From positions 24,536,313 through 24,600,312 of the forward strand of contig CM036759.1 in assembly GCA_020796225.1 (NCBI GenBank): a stretch of DNA of 64,000 nucleotides. Reading direction: 5' to 3'. The notes under the pieces were generated by a model, which worked only from the letters and a program-made list of their open reading frames with translations, searched no databases and was not told the origin of the DNA. This DNA comes from Arion vulgaris. Lineage: Eukaryota; Mollusca; Gastropoda; Stylommatophora; Arionidae. Positions 21,061-32,934 of the stretch are shown in pieces. Position numbers and translations under genes: made by a program. Position 1 is the first letter of the stretch, and the number at the start of each line of letters is the position of its first letter.

Positions 21061-21589
21061 AACGACGTATCATCCCCTCTTCTCATCCAACAAAAATATT
21101 ATTATCTATACCTATTATAAAAATGAGTGTATGTATGTATGTATGTTTGTTACCTATAGACTCGGAAACTACTGAACAGATGTAGCTGAAATTTACAGGA
21201 TATGTTTGTTTTAATGTCGGGATGCTACCTGTCACAGTTTGAAATAGGTAGCGCTGAAGCTTTTCGAAAAATCTAAAAATAATAACACGCTCATTTCATC
21301 GAGAGTTTCTAACCAAATCTCCATTAACGTTTCCGACGAAAAACGCAAATTTCATCGAGAGTTTCTTCCGGAAGTTTACAGTATGCGCATCTACACGATT
21401 CGATGACGTATGATTCAAGTCAATATTTCAAACAAGCCGTTAAAGTCAATATTTCAAACAAGCCGTTACAAGCTGAAGGTTTGTTTCTAATCATGATCAT
21501 AGATACTGCAAATCATATTTTAAGTTCCATCTATTCCATCAATGTTTGTTAGCTATGTTGGCAAAAATTGCTCTATATTCGATTAAACC

Positions 21590-21725
21590 AAACAAAACTA
21601 CGATCCGAGGAATACGTTCATTTGAGGGAAGCTATTGGCCAGCATTTCTATAAATGGCAAGATGGTTATTTTGCCATCAACGTTTACCTGATGTACAATG
21701 TACACGTTATATGTATGAATATTAC
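21590..21725 (+). pseudogene. Helitron Rep remnant, N-terminal side of the nuclease domain
   Basis: Short conserved pieces in shifting frames: GKMVILPSTF and the following YMYEYYP-like block, which in Helitron Rep proteins lie before the HUH nuclease motifs. The histidine-containing HUH motif itself is not readable; sequence after this point is replaced by a duplicated non-coding block. Confidence 0.55.
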
Positions 21726-22352
21726 CCAATATTAGATTACACGACAGAAACGGGGTTACCATTTATTATTTTGTAAATCAATCCATACCATTGACCGCTA
21801 TAGCGGCGTGCAATTCTAAATTAGTACAACCATTTCGCAATAGGTGGCGCTGAGTAGTTTCGACAAATGATTCATACAGTTTTCCTGATTTTTCAAAACA
21901 TTTTACTCGCAGTTTCTATGCATTTCCTAATAGAATTTAATCAAATGCTAATTTTTTTATTTATTCCAGCGAAACATCAACAGTGATATTTGATTCCGTG
22001 TGTGAAGACAAACAAGCTGCAGTTATTTCCACAAGCTCTTCACGAATTTTCCACACATTTGCAATTATTATGCCTGAATATTACCCAATATTAGATTACA
22101 TGACAGAAACAGGGTGACCATTTAATATTTTGTAAATCAATCCATACCATTGACCGCTATAGCGGCGTGCAATTCTAAATTAGTACAACCATTTCGCAAT
22201 AGGTTGCGTGAGTAGTTTCGACAAATGATTCATACAGTTTTCCTGATTGTTCAAAACATTTTACTCGCAGTTTCTATGCATTTCCTAATAGAATTTAATC
22301 AAATGCTAATTTTTTTATTTATTCCAGCGAAACATCAACAGTGATATTTAAT
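21719..22352. repeat. tandem duplication inside the Helitron, 359 bp period
   Basis: The block from 21719 (ATATTACCCAATATTAGATT) to about 21993 is repeated from 22078 to 22352 with few differences. It includes ATTGACCGCTATAGCGGCGT and TTTCGCAATAGGT. Confidence 0.85.
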
Positions 22353-22384
22353 TCCATGTGTGAAGACGCACAACATCCTGACAT

Positions 22385-22830
22385 TCGTTGTTCATCATCT
22401 GTTTGTGCAATTCGGTGAAATCGATCAAGTACATTTGCAAATATGTCAACAAAGGAAGCAATATGGCAGTTTTTGGAGTGGCAAATATAACTGCATCCAT
22501 CGATGAAATCGAGCATTATCAACTGGGACGTTACATTAGTAGCAATGAAGCAGTATGGCGCATTTTATCATTTCCAATTCATGAACGACATCCAACAGTT
22601 GTTCATTTGGCAGTGCACCTTGAAATGGACAGCGCGTGTACTTCTCAACAGATAATGCACATGCACGAGCATTGTCACCATCGCCAACAACGTTAACTGC
22701 ATTTTTCTCAAAGTGTAGAGATGATATATTTGCAAAGACGCTACTTTACTCTGAACTGCCAACATACTACACATGGAATGCAGCAGCGAAAAGTTTCAAC
22801 GTCGCAAACAAGGTAAAGTAGTTGAAGGAC
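22385..22830 (+). pseudogene. Helitron Rep remnant with two-tyrosine motif
   Basis: The plus-strand frame from 22388 reads SVKSIKYICKYVNKGS (22427-22458), the YxxKY motif in which the two tyrosines of the Rep nuclease act in strand transfer. It continues with IDEIEHYQLGRYISSNEAVW and ILSFPIHERHPTVVHLAVHL, blocks typical of the Helitron Rep/helicase linker. A frame shift follows near 22630. The gene works on DNA ends during rolling-circle transposition; here it is broken. Confidence 0.8.
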
Positions 22831-24814
22831 ATTCCAATTTATATTCGACCAATGCGTTAGGTCGTTTGTACACTGTTCATCCAAACAATGCAGAATGCTT
22901 TTACTTGCGATTACTGTTAATCAACAAACGTGGACCAACATCCTTCCAAGAATTGAGAACAGTTAACGGTCATGTATGTGCTACTTATCGTGAAGCTTGC
23001 CAAGAATTAAATCTTCTTGAAAACGATGCACATTGGGACACTTTACTCGCTGATGCATCCAATACTGCACGACCACAGCAAATACGCACACTATTTGCAG
23101 TAATATTAACAACGTGCTTCCCATCCAATCCAAAAGAACTTTGGGAAAATACAAAGACTACATGAGTGAAGACATCCTACATCGCTTGCGTGCGACGAAT
23201 CAAAATCCTGACATTTCAACAAACGTGACCAACATCCTTCCAAGAATTGAGAACAGTTAACGGTCACGTATGTGCTACTTATCGTGAAGCTTGCCAAGAA
23301 TTAAATCTTCCTGAAAACGATGCACATTGGGACACTTCACTCGCTGATGCATCCAATACTGCACGACCACAGCAAATACGCACACTATTTGCAGTAATAT
23401 TAACAACGTGCTTCCATCCAATCCAAAAGAATCTTTGGAAAAATACAAAGACTACATGAGTGAAGCCATCCTACATCGCTTGCGTGCGACGAATCAAAAT
23501 CCTGACATTCAATTCACACTCAAACGTATATAATGAGGCATTGGTTTCAATTGAGGACATATGTTTGGCAATCACTAATAAAGCACTGGTGCAATTGGGA
23601 ATGGATGCGCCAGAACGATCTGCAAACAACCTTTTCGATTGTGAGTTGGAACGAGAAACACACTTTGATATCAACGAATTGAGTACATTTGTTCAAACGA
23701 ATCTTCCAAAATTGATTCCAGAACAACGCATAGCATATGACAGAATTATGCATGCAATTACAAGTCAAAACGGTGGATTGTATTTTATAGATGCGCCCGG
23801 AGGCACAGGCAAAACTTTTCTCATTTCACTTATTTTGGCAACCATACGATCACGAAATAATATTGCACTGGCAATCGCATCTTCTGGAATTGCAGCAACT
23901 CTTTTAGATGGTGGCCGAACAGCGCATTCAGCGCTGAAATTGCCATTGAATATGCAAATCACTGAGACACCAACATGCAATATCAACAAAAATTCTGCAA
24001 TGGGTAAAGTACTCCAATTATGTCAACTCATTATATGGGATGAATGTACTATGGCGCACAAAAAGCATTAGAAGCGCTTCATCGTACACTGAAAGATTTG
24101 AGAGGAAATGACCAGCTCTTCGGTGGCGCACTCATTTTATTGTCTGGCGATTTCCGGCAAACTCTTCCAGTTATACCAAGATCAACACCCGCTGATGAAC
24201 TTAATGCATGCCTGAAATCATCAGTTTTATGGCGACACATACAGAAATTGACTTTGAAGACCAATATGCGTATACAACTACAACATGATGAAACCTCTGA
24301 ACGTTTCGCAAAACAATTGTTGGATATTGGGAATGGGAAATGCCAATCGATGATTCCACACGATGTATCACATTGCCAACAAACTTCTGTAACATCATAG
24401 CGACCACAGACGAATTGATTCATAAAGTTTTCCCAAATATTGCACATAATTACAAAATCATCAGTGGCTCAGTGCACGTGCAATATTAGCAGCAAAAAAC
24501 AAGGATGTATATGACATGAATTTGAGCATTCAAAACAAAATACCAGGCGAAGTGACAACGTATAAGTCCATCGATACTGTTATGAATCAGACGAAGTTGT
24601 CAATTATCCAACTGAATTCTTGAATTCACTTGATTTGCCAGGCAAGCCACCACATGTTTTAACATTGAAAATTGGCGTGCCTATCATTTTTCTCAGAAAC
24701 ATTAATCCACCACGACTTTGCAACGGTACTAGACTTTTAGTGAAAAATATGATGAACAATATCATCGAAGGTACAATTTTAAATGGAAAATTTAAAGGAG
24801 AAGATATACTATTG
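22773..24814 (+). pseudogene. Helitron PIF1-like helicase, N-terminal and central part
   Basis: Frames along this stretch read NNAECFYLRLLL, YREACQELNLLENDAHWD, then Walker A DAPGGTGKT (23790-23816), then SSGIAATLLDGGRTAHSALK, Walker B LIIWDECTMA (about 24027-24056), GGALILLSGDFRQTLPVIPR, and FLNSLDLPGKPPHVLTLKIG. These are the ordered motifs of the superfamily 1B helicase of Helitrons. A 294 bp tandem duplication (about 22930-23224 and 23224-23518) repeats part of the linker. Frame shifts lie near 24061 and 24350. The frame ends at 24814, exactly at the LTR insertion. Confidence 0.9.
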
Positions 24815-26291
24815 TGAACGATCTCTCTCTGTCCCTAATATTTTAATCACGCCGTAATTAACCTTTCATATAAATATATGAAACCCAATTATGTATTTCA
24901 ATCTTTATTATATGCATATATTTCACCTATATAGCACCTTTACATCTACAACACATATATCATATTCATACATATATATATAACATACAATATAGTCCCA
25001 ACATGATTACCTCACTCTGAAAATGATATATCACCTTACAATATAAAATGCTAAACTATAACCACTTGATTATATATGCACAAATCTTCACTATTCAAGT
25101 CCTACACTCTATTGAATCTCTAATACAAGTTCATCACATAATTGTATTGTACAGGTTAGTCTGAAGTCCTTAGAATGCCTCTGTCTATTTTTAAAATGTT
25201 AATAGTTTTCTGTGGAACAGCTGTTCAGTTGAGTGTTCCATGGGTCTGTTACTTGTGACTTCAAAGATATATATTTCTTCAAAATGTCTATTTTCTGTCT
25301 CTTGATGAAAGTTTGCTTTTTATACATTAAGATCATATCTGTAAAACGAGGCTCTGATAACTTGGTCACTTTTCTACAAATGGCAATTTAGAAGATATAT
25401 ATTTCCAGTTGAACAGGTAAGGCTTTCTAGTGCTGTCTGTCTCTATAAGATGCTACTTCTATTCTCTATCAGATTTGTCTATAGGTCTGATCGTGGCTAC
25501 TCTGCTGTGTGGATCTATTTATGAATCTGCTGTCCACACTACACATGTCTAGTTATACTCACATGTCGAAGTCAGGTTGGTCGTCTCTTCAACTCAGCAC
25601 ACTGGGCCATTTCGTCTGCCCTTTTGGGAGTTTTGCAAGACTCTCTCCATGTTCGGCAAATCTCTATCCGAGTTCTACAAGTCTTTCTGCTAAGTCTCTT
25701 CGCTAAGTTGCTACTGCTAAGTTGTTTCTCTCTATGTGTCCTATCGGCTGTCGGAGTGTCTAGCCATACTCACATATTCCAACTCAATTTCAGTCTCTTC
25801 AACGCAGCACACTGGGCCATTCTGTCTGCCCTTTGCGAGCTCTGCAAATGTCTCTACGTTCTGCACGTCTCTTCTCTTTCTCTACTCTCCTGAATTTCCG
25901 TCACCGTCTATTTATATGGGACTAAAACCCACCTTTGTCTTGCCCCAAAATATCTCCATTTCGTTTCATTATCATACTAATGGTTACTGACTCTACCGGT
26001 GTCTATCTTCCTGAGAAATCGTCCATAAATCTGTCCGGCATCCCTGCTTAAATTTCCAATCTCAGTCTTTAACAAATGAGGTCATCCTACTTATCTTTCG
26101 GAAATTCATGTAGTATTTCCATAATGGCTTCGTCTGCCTAATTTATTTTGGGGAAACCTAGCCGTTGCATTTTTAAACAGCTTCGTGGGGTCGCCCTACT
26201 TAATTAAACTTTTGAACTTTTGACTTGTTTTTCTGTGGCCTATTGGAATTTGATACCTTTTTTGTCCTGCTCAACCACGAACACTATTACA
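24815..26291 (-). repeat. LTR (3' LTR in element orientation)
   Basis: 1477 bp. Plus-strand start TGAACGATCTCTCTCTGTCC and end CACGAACACTATTACA match the other LTR. It carries AAACCCAATTATGTATTTCA, then TA-rich sequence, then a CT-rich half. Small indels distinguish the two LTRs. Short open frames here are not genes. Confidence 0.9.
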
Positions 26292-28080
26292 TAATCTTCC
26301 CCTGTATTCTTTCAAGATTGATCCTAAGATCAAACTTACCCTTCTAACCTCTATAAGATATGCAGCGCATCTCCTGTCCCTAGAACATTTTCCTACTAAC
26401 CCACAAAACATGTGAGCCCCACTTGAAGTCTAAAATATACATTTCAAATGCCAACATAAAATACTCATATAAGCACAACATGAAAACTAAATTATTCAAG
26501 TATCCAAAAAGAATCTCAACATAGTTCATCTCAACTTAATTGTACACTCTTGTACCAAACCACTGTTTAGTAAGACTAAATTTACTTTCCTAACCCCATG
26601 ACATGAGCATGTCAACTGATCTACTGGAGCTTAATCTCCTCCGTGTAGAACCGCTACTCCTTCTCTGTGGAAAGAAGATTTCATCCCCTTTCTCCCCATG
26701 GTTCTCTACCAATATTACCACCAAGTTCCATTACTACGGTTTTCAGTTCACTAATTTATCAATAATCATTATTAATCATTCATTATCATTGAAAACATCA
26801 GTTATACAAACATATTCATATAAAACACCAATCCCACAACCAAAGAGAACTTTTCAAATACATTACAACAAAACTTCAAATATCAATCAAATGATGAAAT
26901 ATGTCATTAATCCCAAAATCAACATCAAGACAAAAGGAACTAATATGTAAACATAAATCAAGATTCATGACACCAATTCAGCATGATTAGATAACCATCA
27001 TGAATCATCATTTCGTAACTCATTATAGTCCCCATATCCGTTCTTCTATAATGGTTGTGAGTGAGTCAAGTTTCACGCAAGATCCCCTTGCAGAGTTTAT
27101 CCTCTCTACAGCTCATGTGACTCCCTTTCCTTTTACAGTTATTCCTTACTGTGTCTGCCAAAATTCTACTCGTATGTCACCTAAATCGATGATCTTCCTA
27201 CCACATCCAGTTATACGAAGAAAACCGTTTTCTTTACTGGCATACTTGGCTCATGAAAAATCATCATTAACTTCCCAAAATAACACTTTGGAATGTGTTC
27301 CAAATGTTACCCACCAAGATTCGGAGTCCTATCACTCCTCTCAAAACATCAGTACTAGTAAGTCCCATCTTTCGACTTACATTCTCACGTGTACCGTCAC
27401 GCATCTCAGTGATTACTCTAACCACCATGCTCAGTCCATTAAATGCTTATAACAAGACCTTTCCCAATGCATGAAATCTACTCTTGATTTCACCACATAT
27501 TTCATTTCCTCCTCTACATTAAGGCATGTATTACTATATATTTTTGTAAACAGACATCTCAATATTGTACCATCAACAACCAACAATAAAACAGAAACCG
27601 TTCAGCATTCAGAAATGTTGAACATTATAGGGGACTCTCACACCATAACAACCATGACCTCGTGTGATCTCTCTCTGTAGTCTCGGCCCTCTACTGACCA
27701 CGCCCCTGTTTTTCCTCCAACCTTTATGAAAAAATTCACACCTTACAGGTAAGTCACAGTACCACAGGGCATTAAATGTTCCAATCCCTGAAATACCAAA
27801 CCCTGGACTGACATAGTTATTGTCATAAAACCAGCATATGCCACCATATGGTGTGTAAACACTTGCTGAATCAACCATGCCATATATAACAACAAAACAT
27901 GTCAATATCAATAAAAAATCCCATCACATAAAATACAACAAAATTCATTCCCCTCTTCTCAACGTGTGTAAATTCTTAGACCTCAAGACGGCATAACTGA
28001 CCGTCACCTGCATGAACCTTTGACCCAAAGATTAGTCTGTTTATAGTTTGTTACGGACCACTTCTTTATATCTCTTTCTA

Positions 28081-28116
<36 letters not shown>

Positions 28117-28215
28117 ATACATCTCTACCACCGCTTTATCCACGCCTCATGTCTCTTCCCACCTACATGATATACTGTCTTTGTTTCCCTCCTTCTCCAT
28201 TTCCCTTCCTTTTCT
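26292..28215. other. interior of LTR element without recognisable pol
   Basis: Mostly AT-rich. Between about 27340 and 27060 the minus strand has some 80 codons with a few stops (FLRITGCGRKIIDLGDIRVE) that could be a decayed retroelement domain; I cannot assign it. At 27911-27609 a minus frame begins at TTG, shows a hydrophobic start (ILTCFVVIYGMVDS) and five cysteines; function unknown. A CT microsatellite lies at 28083-28113. Confidence 0.5.
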
Positions 28216-29429
28216 CTAATAACTGTCATCTCCTTTTCTTGGTGCCACAAGATCATCCCATTCAGCCTTGGTAAGGTCGGCCGTCTCTGTTTCCTTCTTT
28301 TCTCTAACCTCTGCTACCTCCTTTTTCCCAGCTGCAAGGCCTGCCTCTTCTATTCTCTGTTGACGATATTTTTGCTGCAGCTTCTCCACCCACTTCTCCA
28401 TTGCCTTCCAATATGCTTTCTTCTCACATTCTGTTCTCTTTGTTTCTTTAACCGCCGCTATACCTTTTACTTTTTTTATGTTGTTCGACGTTGAATTTTG
28501 ATGCTCCTCTACGGTTTGATAAATAAGCTGCAGTAGCAATACTCCTTTTTACATAAATGGCATGGATGGCCAGGCGGAAGCTTCTGATTATCAACTTCAT
28601 GATCCTTCTGATATGCCCTCATCTTACTTTTGGTTCCCTGCACTTCCTTGTTCGCCATTTGTACTCCATATATTCTTCCTGGTTTCTCTTCTACTCCTGC
28701 CATACTCACAGCGTCAAGCTCGTCATTCAATCTCTCTATCATGTTTCTCTGCCCTTCCTTGTCTTCAGTCAACCTATTTATCTCTTCTTGTAATCGCTTT
28801 ATCTCTTCTAGTTGGAATTTATCGTCTTCCTGAAACACTTTTATTACCTCATCTTGCTCGTCAACGGTCATCTGTAACTTCTTTAACCTCTTCTTCATCT
28901 CGGTTGTCTCTTTCCTTCTCTCCATCTCTGCGCTATATATTTCCTCTCGTTCGCTCTGATCTTCCCAACAGCAACATCCTATACTTCACTTCCCTTTGTC
29001 AATCTCTTGTCGTAAACCTTCATTTTTAATTCTATCCAACTCCTTGCGACCAATTTCTAACTCAACTTCTAAAGCACTCTGTTGTCTATCGGCTTTGTCT
29101 AACTGTTTCCGTAAATCTTCAATCGTACTACCCATAGATTGGTTATCTTCACTACTATTCTGCAGATTCTCTAGTAAGTTGAAATTTTGCTGCTTAAGTT
29201 CTTCAGTTTGTCTCATCTCAATGTCTTGACATTTCTGGTTTCTAATTTCCTTGAAACAGTTAATAGCATAACTTCTTTGTTCTCTAAAAGACCATCTTCT
29301 CCTTATATATCTGCCACTCCCAGCATTCATCAAATAGTTTCTAAGCTGTCCATTTTTAATTCCAAACCCCTGTCTCCTAGATGTACATTCTATGCTAACG
29401 TGCCCAATCCCAGCACAATTATAGCACAC
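28216..29429 (-). pseudogene. Gag-like frame of the LTR element: zinc knuckle plus coiled coil
   Basis: The minus-strand frame opens near 29429 with CYNCAGIGHVSIEC, a perfect CX2CX4HX4C zinc knuckle as in retroelement nucleocapsids. It is followed by a long charged, heptad-like region (NLLENLQNSSEDNQSMGSTI, ERLNDELDAVS) predicted to form coiled coil. An in-frame TGA... type stop interrupts at 28986-28988, and reading resumes at once in the same frame to 28509 (ending near CHLCKKEYCYC). After a frame change, 28539-28216 is again charged and helical. The zinc knuckle at the N-terminal side of the coiled coil is not the usual Gag order. Confidence 0.7.
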
Positions 29430-29976
29430 TATCCCCAGAAAAAATTGATTTCAATCTGCTACCCTCCTAACATAAGTCGACCTTGCTTCTGTCATGATAT
29501 CAATTTAGCAAACAATCAACTTTTAATATAATGTATGTAATATCTTACCAACACAACTGAAATTAAAGTAAATTTTATCCTGTGAACAATTTGAAGAATC
29601 GCTAATGATTAATACAATGATTAATTTCCAGAAAATATCTCTAAATGAATTCTACTATCTGTGGAAATAAAATATTAACCCAACTGAATTTAGTCAATGT
29701 AAAACCAAAACAAGACTTCTCTGTGGCCTATCCTATCAACAAGATTTATTACTAAAGTGACCTCCAGGTCAAGTACAACAACGCCCTTATTTCCTTACTT
29801 TCGTCTCGCTGACTGACCCTGTCTTGACTTAGGTAAACAATACACCTCTAACTTTTAAATTCCTGAATTTATTTTCTGTTTTCTTTCTCTCTATCCTAAT
29901 TCTACGTTCTAATCGTATAGTGGCTTTTTTTTTATTCAATCCAGGGTGTTCTATCCTGGTCAACGGAAACCATTTG
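29430..29976. other. leader-side interior of LTR element
   Basis: Between the Gag-like frame and the 5' LTR (element orientation). AT-rich, no capsid-like frame seen. Directly inside the LTR, read on the minus strand, is AATGGTTTCCGTTGACCAGG; the TGG two bases in could begin a primer binding site, but I cannot match it to a tRNA. Confidence 0.4.
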
Positions 29977-31520
29977 TGTACGATCTCTCTCTCCGCTAAT
30001 ATTAATCACGCCGTAATTAACCTTTCATATAAATATATGAAACCCAATTCGTGGGCGATCACTCTCTGTCCGCTAATATTTTAATCACGCCGTAATTAAC
30101 CTTTCATATAAATATATGAAACCCAATTATGTATTTCAATCTTTATTATATGCATATATTTCACCTATATAGCACCTTTACATCTACAACACATATATCA
30201 TATTCATACATATATATATAACATACAATATAGTCCCAACATGATTACCTCACTCTGAAAATGATATATCACCTTACAATATAAAATGCTAAACTATAAC
30301 CACTTGATTATATACGCACAAATCTTCACTATTCAAGTCTTACACTCTATTGAATCTCTAATACAAGTTCATCACATAATTGTATTGTACAGGTTAGTCT
30401 GAAGTCCTTAGAATGCCTCTGTCTATTTTAAAATGTTAATAGTTTTCTGTGGAACAGCTGTTCAGTTGAGTGTTCCATGGGTCTGTTACTTGTGACTTCA
30501 AAGATATATATTTCTTCAAAATGTCTATTTTCTGTCTCTTGATGAAAGTTTGCTTTTATACATTAAGATCATATCTGTAAACGAGGCTCTGATAACTTGG
30601 TCACTTTTCTACAAATGGCAATTTAGAAGATATATATTTCCAGTTGAACAGGTAAGGCTTTCTCTAGTGCTGTCTGTCTCTATAAGATGCTACTCTATTC
30701 TCTATCAGATTTGTCTATAGGTCTGATCGTGGCTACTCTGCTGTGTGGATCTATTTATGAATCTGCTGTCCACACTACACATGTCTAGTTATACTCACAT
30801 GTCCGAAGTCAGCGTTGGTCGTCTCTTCAACTCAGCACACTGGGCCATTTCGTCTGCCCTTTTGGGAGTTTTGCAAGACTCTCTCCATGTTCGGCAAATC
30901 TCTATCGAGTTCTCAAGTCTTTCTGCTAAGTCTCTTCTGCTAAGTTGCTACTGCTAAGTTGTTTTCTCTCTATGTGTCCTATCGGCTGTCGGAGTGTCTA
31001 GCCATACTCACATATTCCAACTCAATTTCAGTCTCTTCAACGCAGCACACTGGGCCATTCCGTCTGCCCTTTGCGAGCTCTGCAAATGTCTCTACGTTCT
31101 GCACGTCTCTTCTCTTTCTCTACTCTCCTGAATTTCGTCACGTCTATTTATATGGGACTAAAACCCACCTTTGTCTTGCCCCAAAATATCTCCATTTCGT
31201 TTCATTATCATACTAATGGTTACTGACTCTACCGGTGTCTATCTTCCTGAGAAATCGTCCATAAATCTGTCCGGCATCCCTGCAAATTTCAATCTCAGTC
31301 TTTAACAAATGAGGTCATCCTACTTATCTTTCGGAAATTCATGTAGTATTTCCATAATGGCTTCGTCTGCCTAATTTATTTTGGGGAAACCTAGCCGTTG
31401 CATTTTTAAACAGCTCATGGGTCGCCCTCTTAATTAAACTTTTGAACTTTTGACTTGTTTTTCTGTGGCCTATTGGAATTTGATACCTTTTTGTCCTGCT
31501 CAACCACGAACACTATTACA
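29977..31520 (-). repeat. LTR (5' LTR in element orientation) with local duplication
   Basis: 1544 bp, homologous to 24815-26291. The outer about 76 bp (CGATCTCTCTCTCCGCTAAT ... AAACCCAATT) occur twice, at 29977 and again from about 30053, which accounts for most of the length difference. It ends TTACA at 31520. Confidence 0.88.
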
Positions 31521-31797
31521 CTATTGCCACGCATCCCAATGATTCCAACAGACATGCCATTTGAATTCAAACGCTTGCAGTTTCGGTGCGACTCGCCTTT
31601 TGCAATGACCATCAACAAATCACAAGGACAATCACTACAAGTGTGTGGACTACATTTGGAAAATCCCTGCTTTTCACATGGACAGCTATATGTGGCCTGT
31701 TCACGCGTCGGAAAACATTCTGATTTATTCGTGTATGCACCAGATGGAAAAACAAAAATATTGTATATCCAAAAGCACTTCAATAAACAGACTTGAA
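31521..31797 (+). pseudogene. Helitron PIF1-like helicase, C-terminal part
   Basis: Continues the helicase after the LTR insertion: LLPRIPMIPTDMPFEFKRLQ, then AMTINKSQGQSL and HGQLYVACSRV, the last conserved motifs of PIF1-type helicases (motifs V and VI), and a stop at 31795. The frame is intact over this segment. Removing one copy of CTATTG joins it in frame with 24814. Confidence 0.9.
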
Positions 31798-32034
31798 ATG
31801 AAACGTTAAATTGTAAGTTTTTTCTCCAAGAAATGAACAAAAGGACAATGATAAAACAAATAATTACTACATATTGTTATAGCAAGTTTCCTTTAAATTC
31901 ATTTTCTTTTGAAGGCGTAGCAACGCGCGCAGGGTACAGCTAGTTTAAAATAAAATAGCGAAGTATTCTGCTGCCGGAACAATATGAAAGATTCAGATTA
32001 TAAAGACAAACTGACTTACATGTTAGTTGTTATT

Positions 32035-32235
32035 CTTCCTCTTCTTCTTGAGTTCGTATGAAATCAGACGTAGTCAGGAAGCCTGGTAGGGTGCTTCTGA
32101 CTGATTTTTGCGTGAAGGCCTTAATTCCTTTTTGTGTCTTTACCATATTCCGCCTTTATACCCCCGCCATACCCTGCTTTCTCCAACTTCAGAGGTTGTT
32201 AGTTGTTTTAATCATAATAATAGTAACAAAGCCCA
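32035..32235 (-). mobile_element. possible SINE-like repeat with GAA-rich tail
   Basis: Read on the minus strand, GTATGGCGGGGGTATAAAGG, GGCCTTCACGCAAAAATCAG, CATACGAACTCAAGAAGAAG and a GAGGAAGAA tail. Only one copy in the window; the tail resembles S7/S8. Confidence 0.35.
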
Positions 32236-32291
32236 TATCCCACTAGGACCTTATTGTATCGACTGACTTGTAGTATATATTATCAACTCAC

Positions 32292-32551
32292 CTGGTCATG
32301 TTCATTGCAAGAGCTGCATGCAAGCTCAGTAGCTTCTGATCAAATACATGCTGACGGTGCAGACGATATGTAACTTCAGTCAATGCAAAATTGACATCAT
32401 ATTTGTTTTCTGTCTGTTTGTAAACATAAGGCCCTTTCTGAACAAACTGTAAAGATAAAGCAAGATACTTTGCTAGATGTGTGAATAGCACATACCGATT
32501 TGAAAAACTAATATCAAATTTCCTGTTCCATACCTTGATTGTTACCAAGCT
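32292..32551 (-). CDS. candidate exon (87 codons) of the minus-strand gene
   Basis: 260 bp open between acceptor AACTGCAATCAG (ends 32552; weak pyrimidine tract) and a strong donor AG|GTGAGTTG (intron from 32291). Starts phase 0 (SLVTIKVWNRKFDISFSNRY), contains VNFALTEVTYRLHRQHVFDQ, ends NMT in phase 2. Composition looks like protein and no copy exists elsewhere in the window. Its phase-0 start fits the phase-0 end of the exon at 38348. It cannot join directly to 17599 (a stop would form), so another exon must lie between. No family recognised. Confidence 0.55.
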
Positions 32552-32934
32552 CTGATTGCAGTTATTTTATGAAACTAGAATTTGTATCAAGCAAACGTTT
32601 TGCGTTTATATTGTTTTTTAGTAGTTATCACATTAATATCTATATCACCCAATCCATTACTTACATGTATCTTTATTTTAGATTTTAGTTATGCCAAAAA
32701 CGTAGAAGGTTTCGTACAAAGTAAAACAAAGTTTTATATGTGATAAGTTACTATAGTGATTAATGGCGTGATTGACACAAATGTATACGCCGCTATAGTA
32801 GTTAATGGTATGGAATGAGTTTAACGGAGTTAAAACATTCGGTTATCTACACAAACTTTAACCATATTTTTATACATGATAATACAATTTATTATATCAG
32901 AAAATTTACTATTGAAACCATCTCAGAAAACAAC

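Larger units (their letters stand above)
24815..31520 (-). mobile_element. LTR retrotransposon (probably non-autonomous), inserted in the Helitron helicase
   Basis: 6706 bp, bounded by 1.5 kb direct repeats starting TG and ending CA. The 6 bp CTATTG is present immediately before (24809-24814) and after (31521-31526), a clean target-site duplication. Orientation is minus: a purine run AGGGGAAGA lies next to the LTR at 26292-26303 when read on that strand, and a Gag-like frame with zinc knuckle is on the same strand. No reverse transcriptase, RNase H or integrase motifs are found in the 3.7 kb interior. Confidence 0.88.
21105..31943 (+). mobile_element. Helitron, decayed, interrupted by an LTR element
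   Basis: 5' end: TCTATACCTATTATAAAAAT, then GAGTG(TATG)n and TTTGTTACCTATAGACTCGG, the usual animal Helitron start, preceded by A. 3' end: GCGTAGCAACGCGCGCAGGG then TACAGCTAG, i.e. a short GC hairpin region and a CTAG (CTRR) terminus, followed by T. Between them are pieces of a Rep/helicase gene in the right order. Without the 6.7 kb LTR insertion the element is about 4.1 kb, shorter than an intact autonomous Helitron. The Rep part is largely lost and frame shifts abound, so it is not active. Confidence 0.9.

Noticed and set aside
32014..32100. Donor-like AACAT|GTAAGTCAG on the minus strand as the missing exon between 32292 and 17599
   Set aside because: The frame needed for the next exon holds a stop, and the sequence looks like a GAA-tailed repeat.
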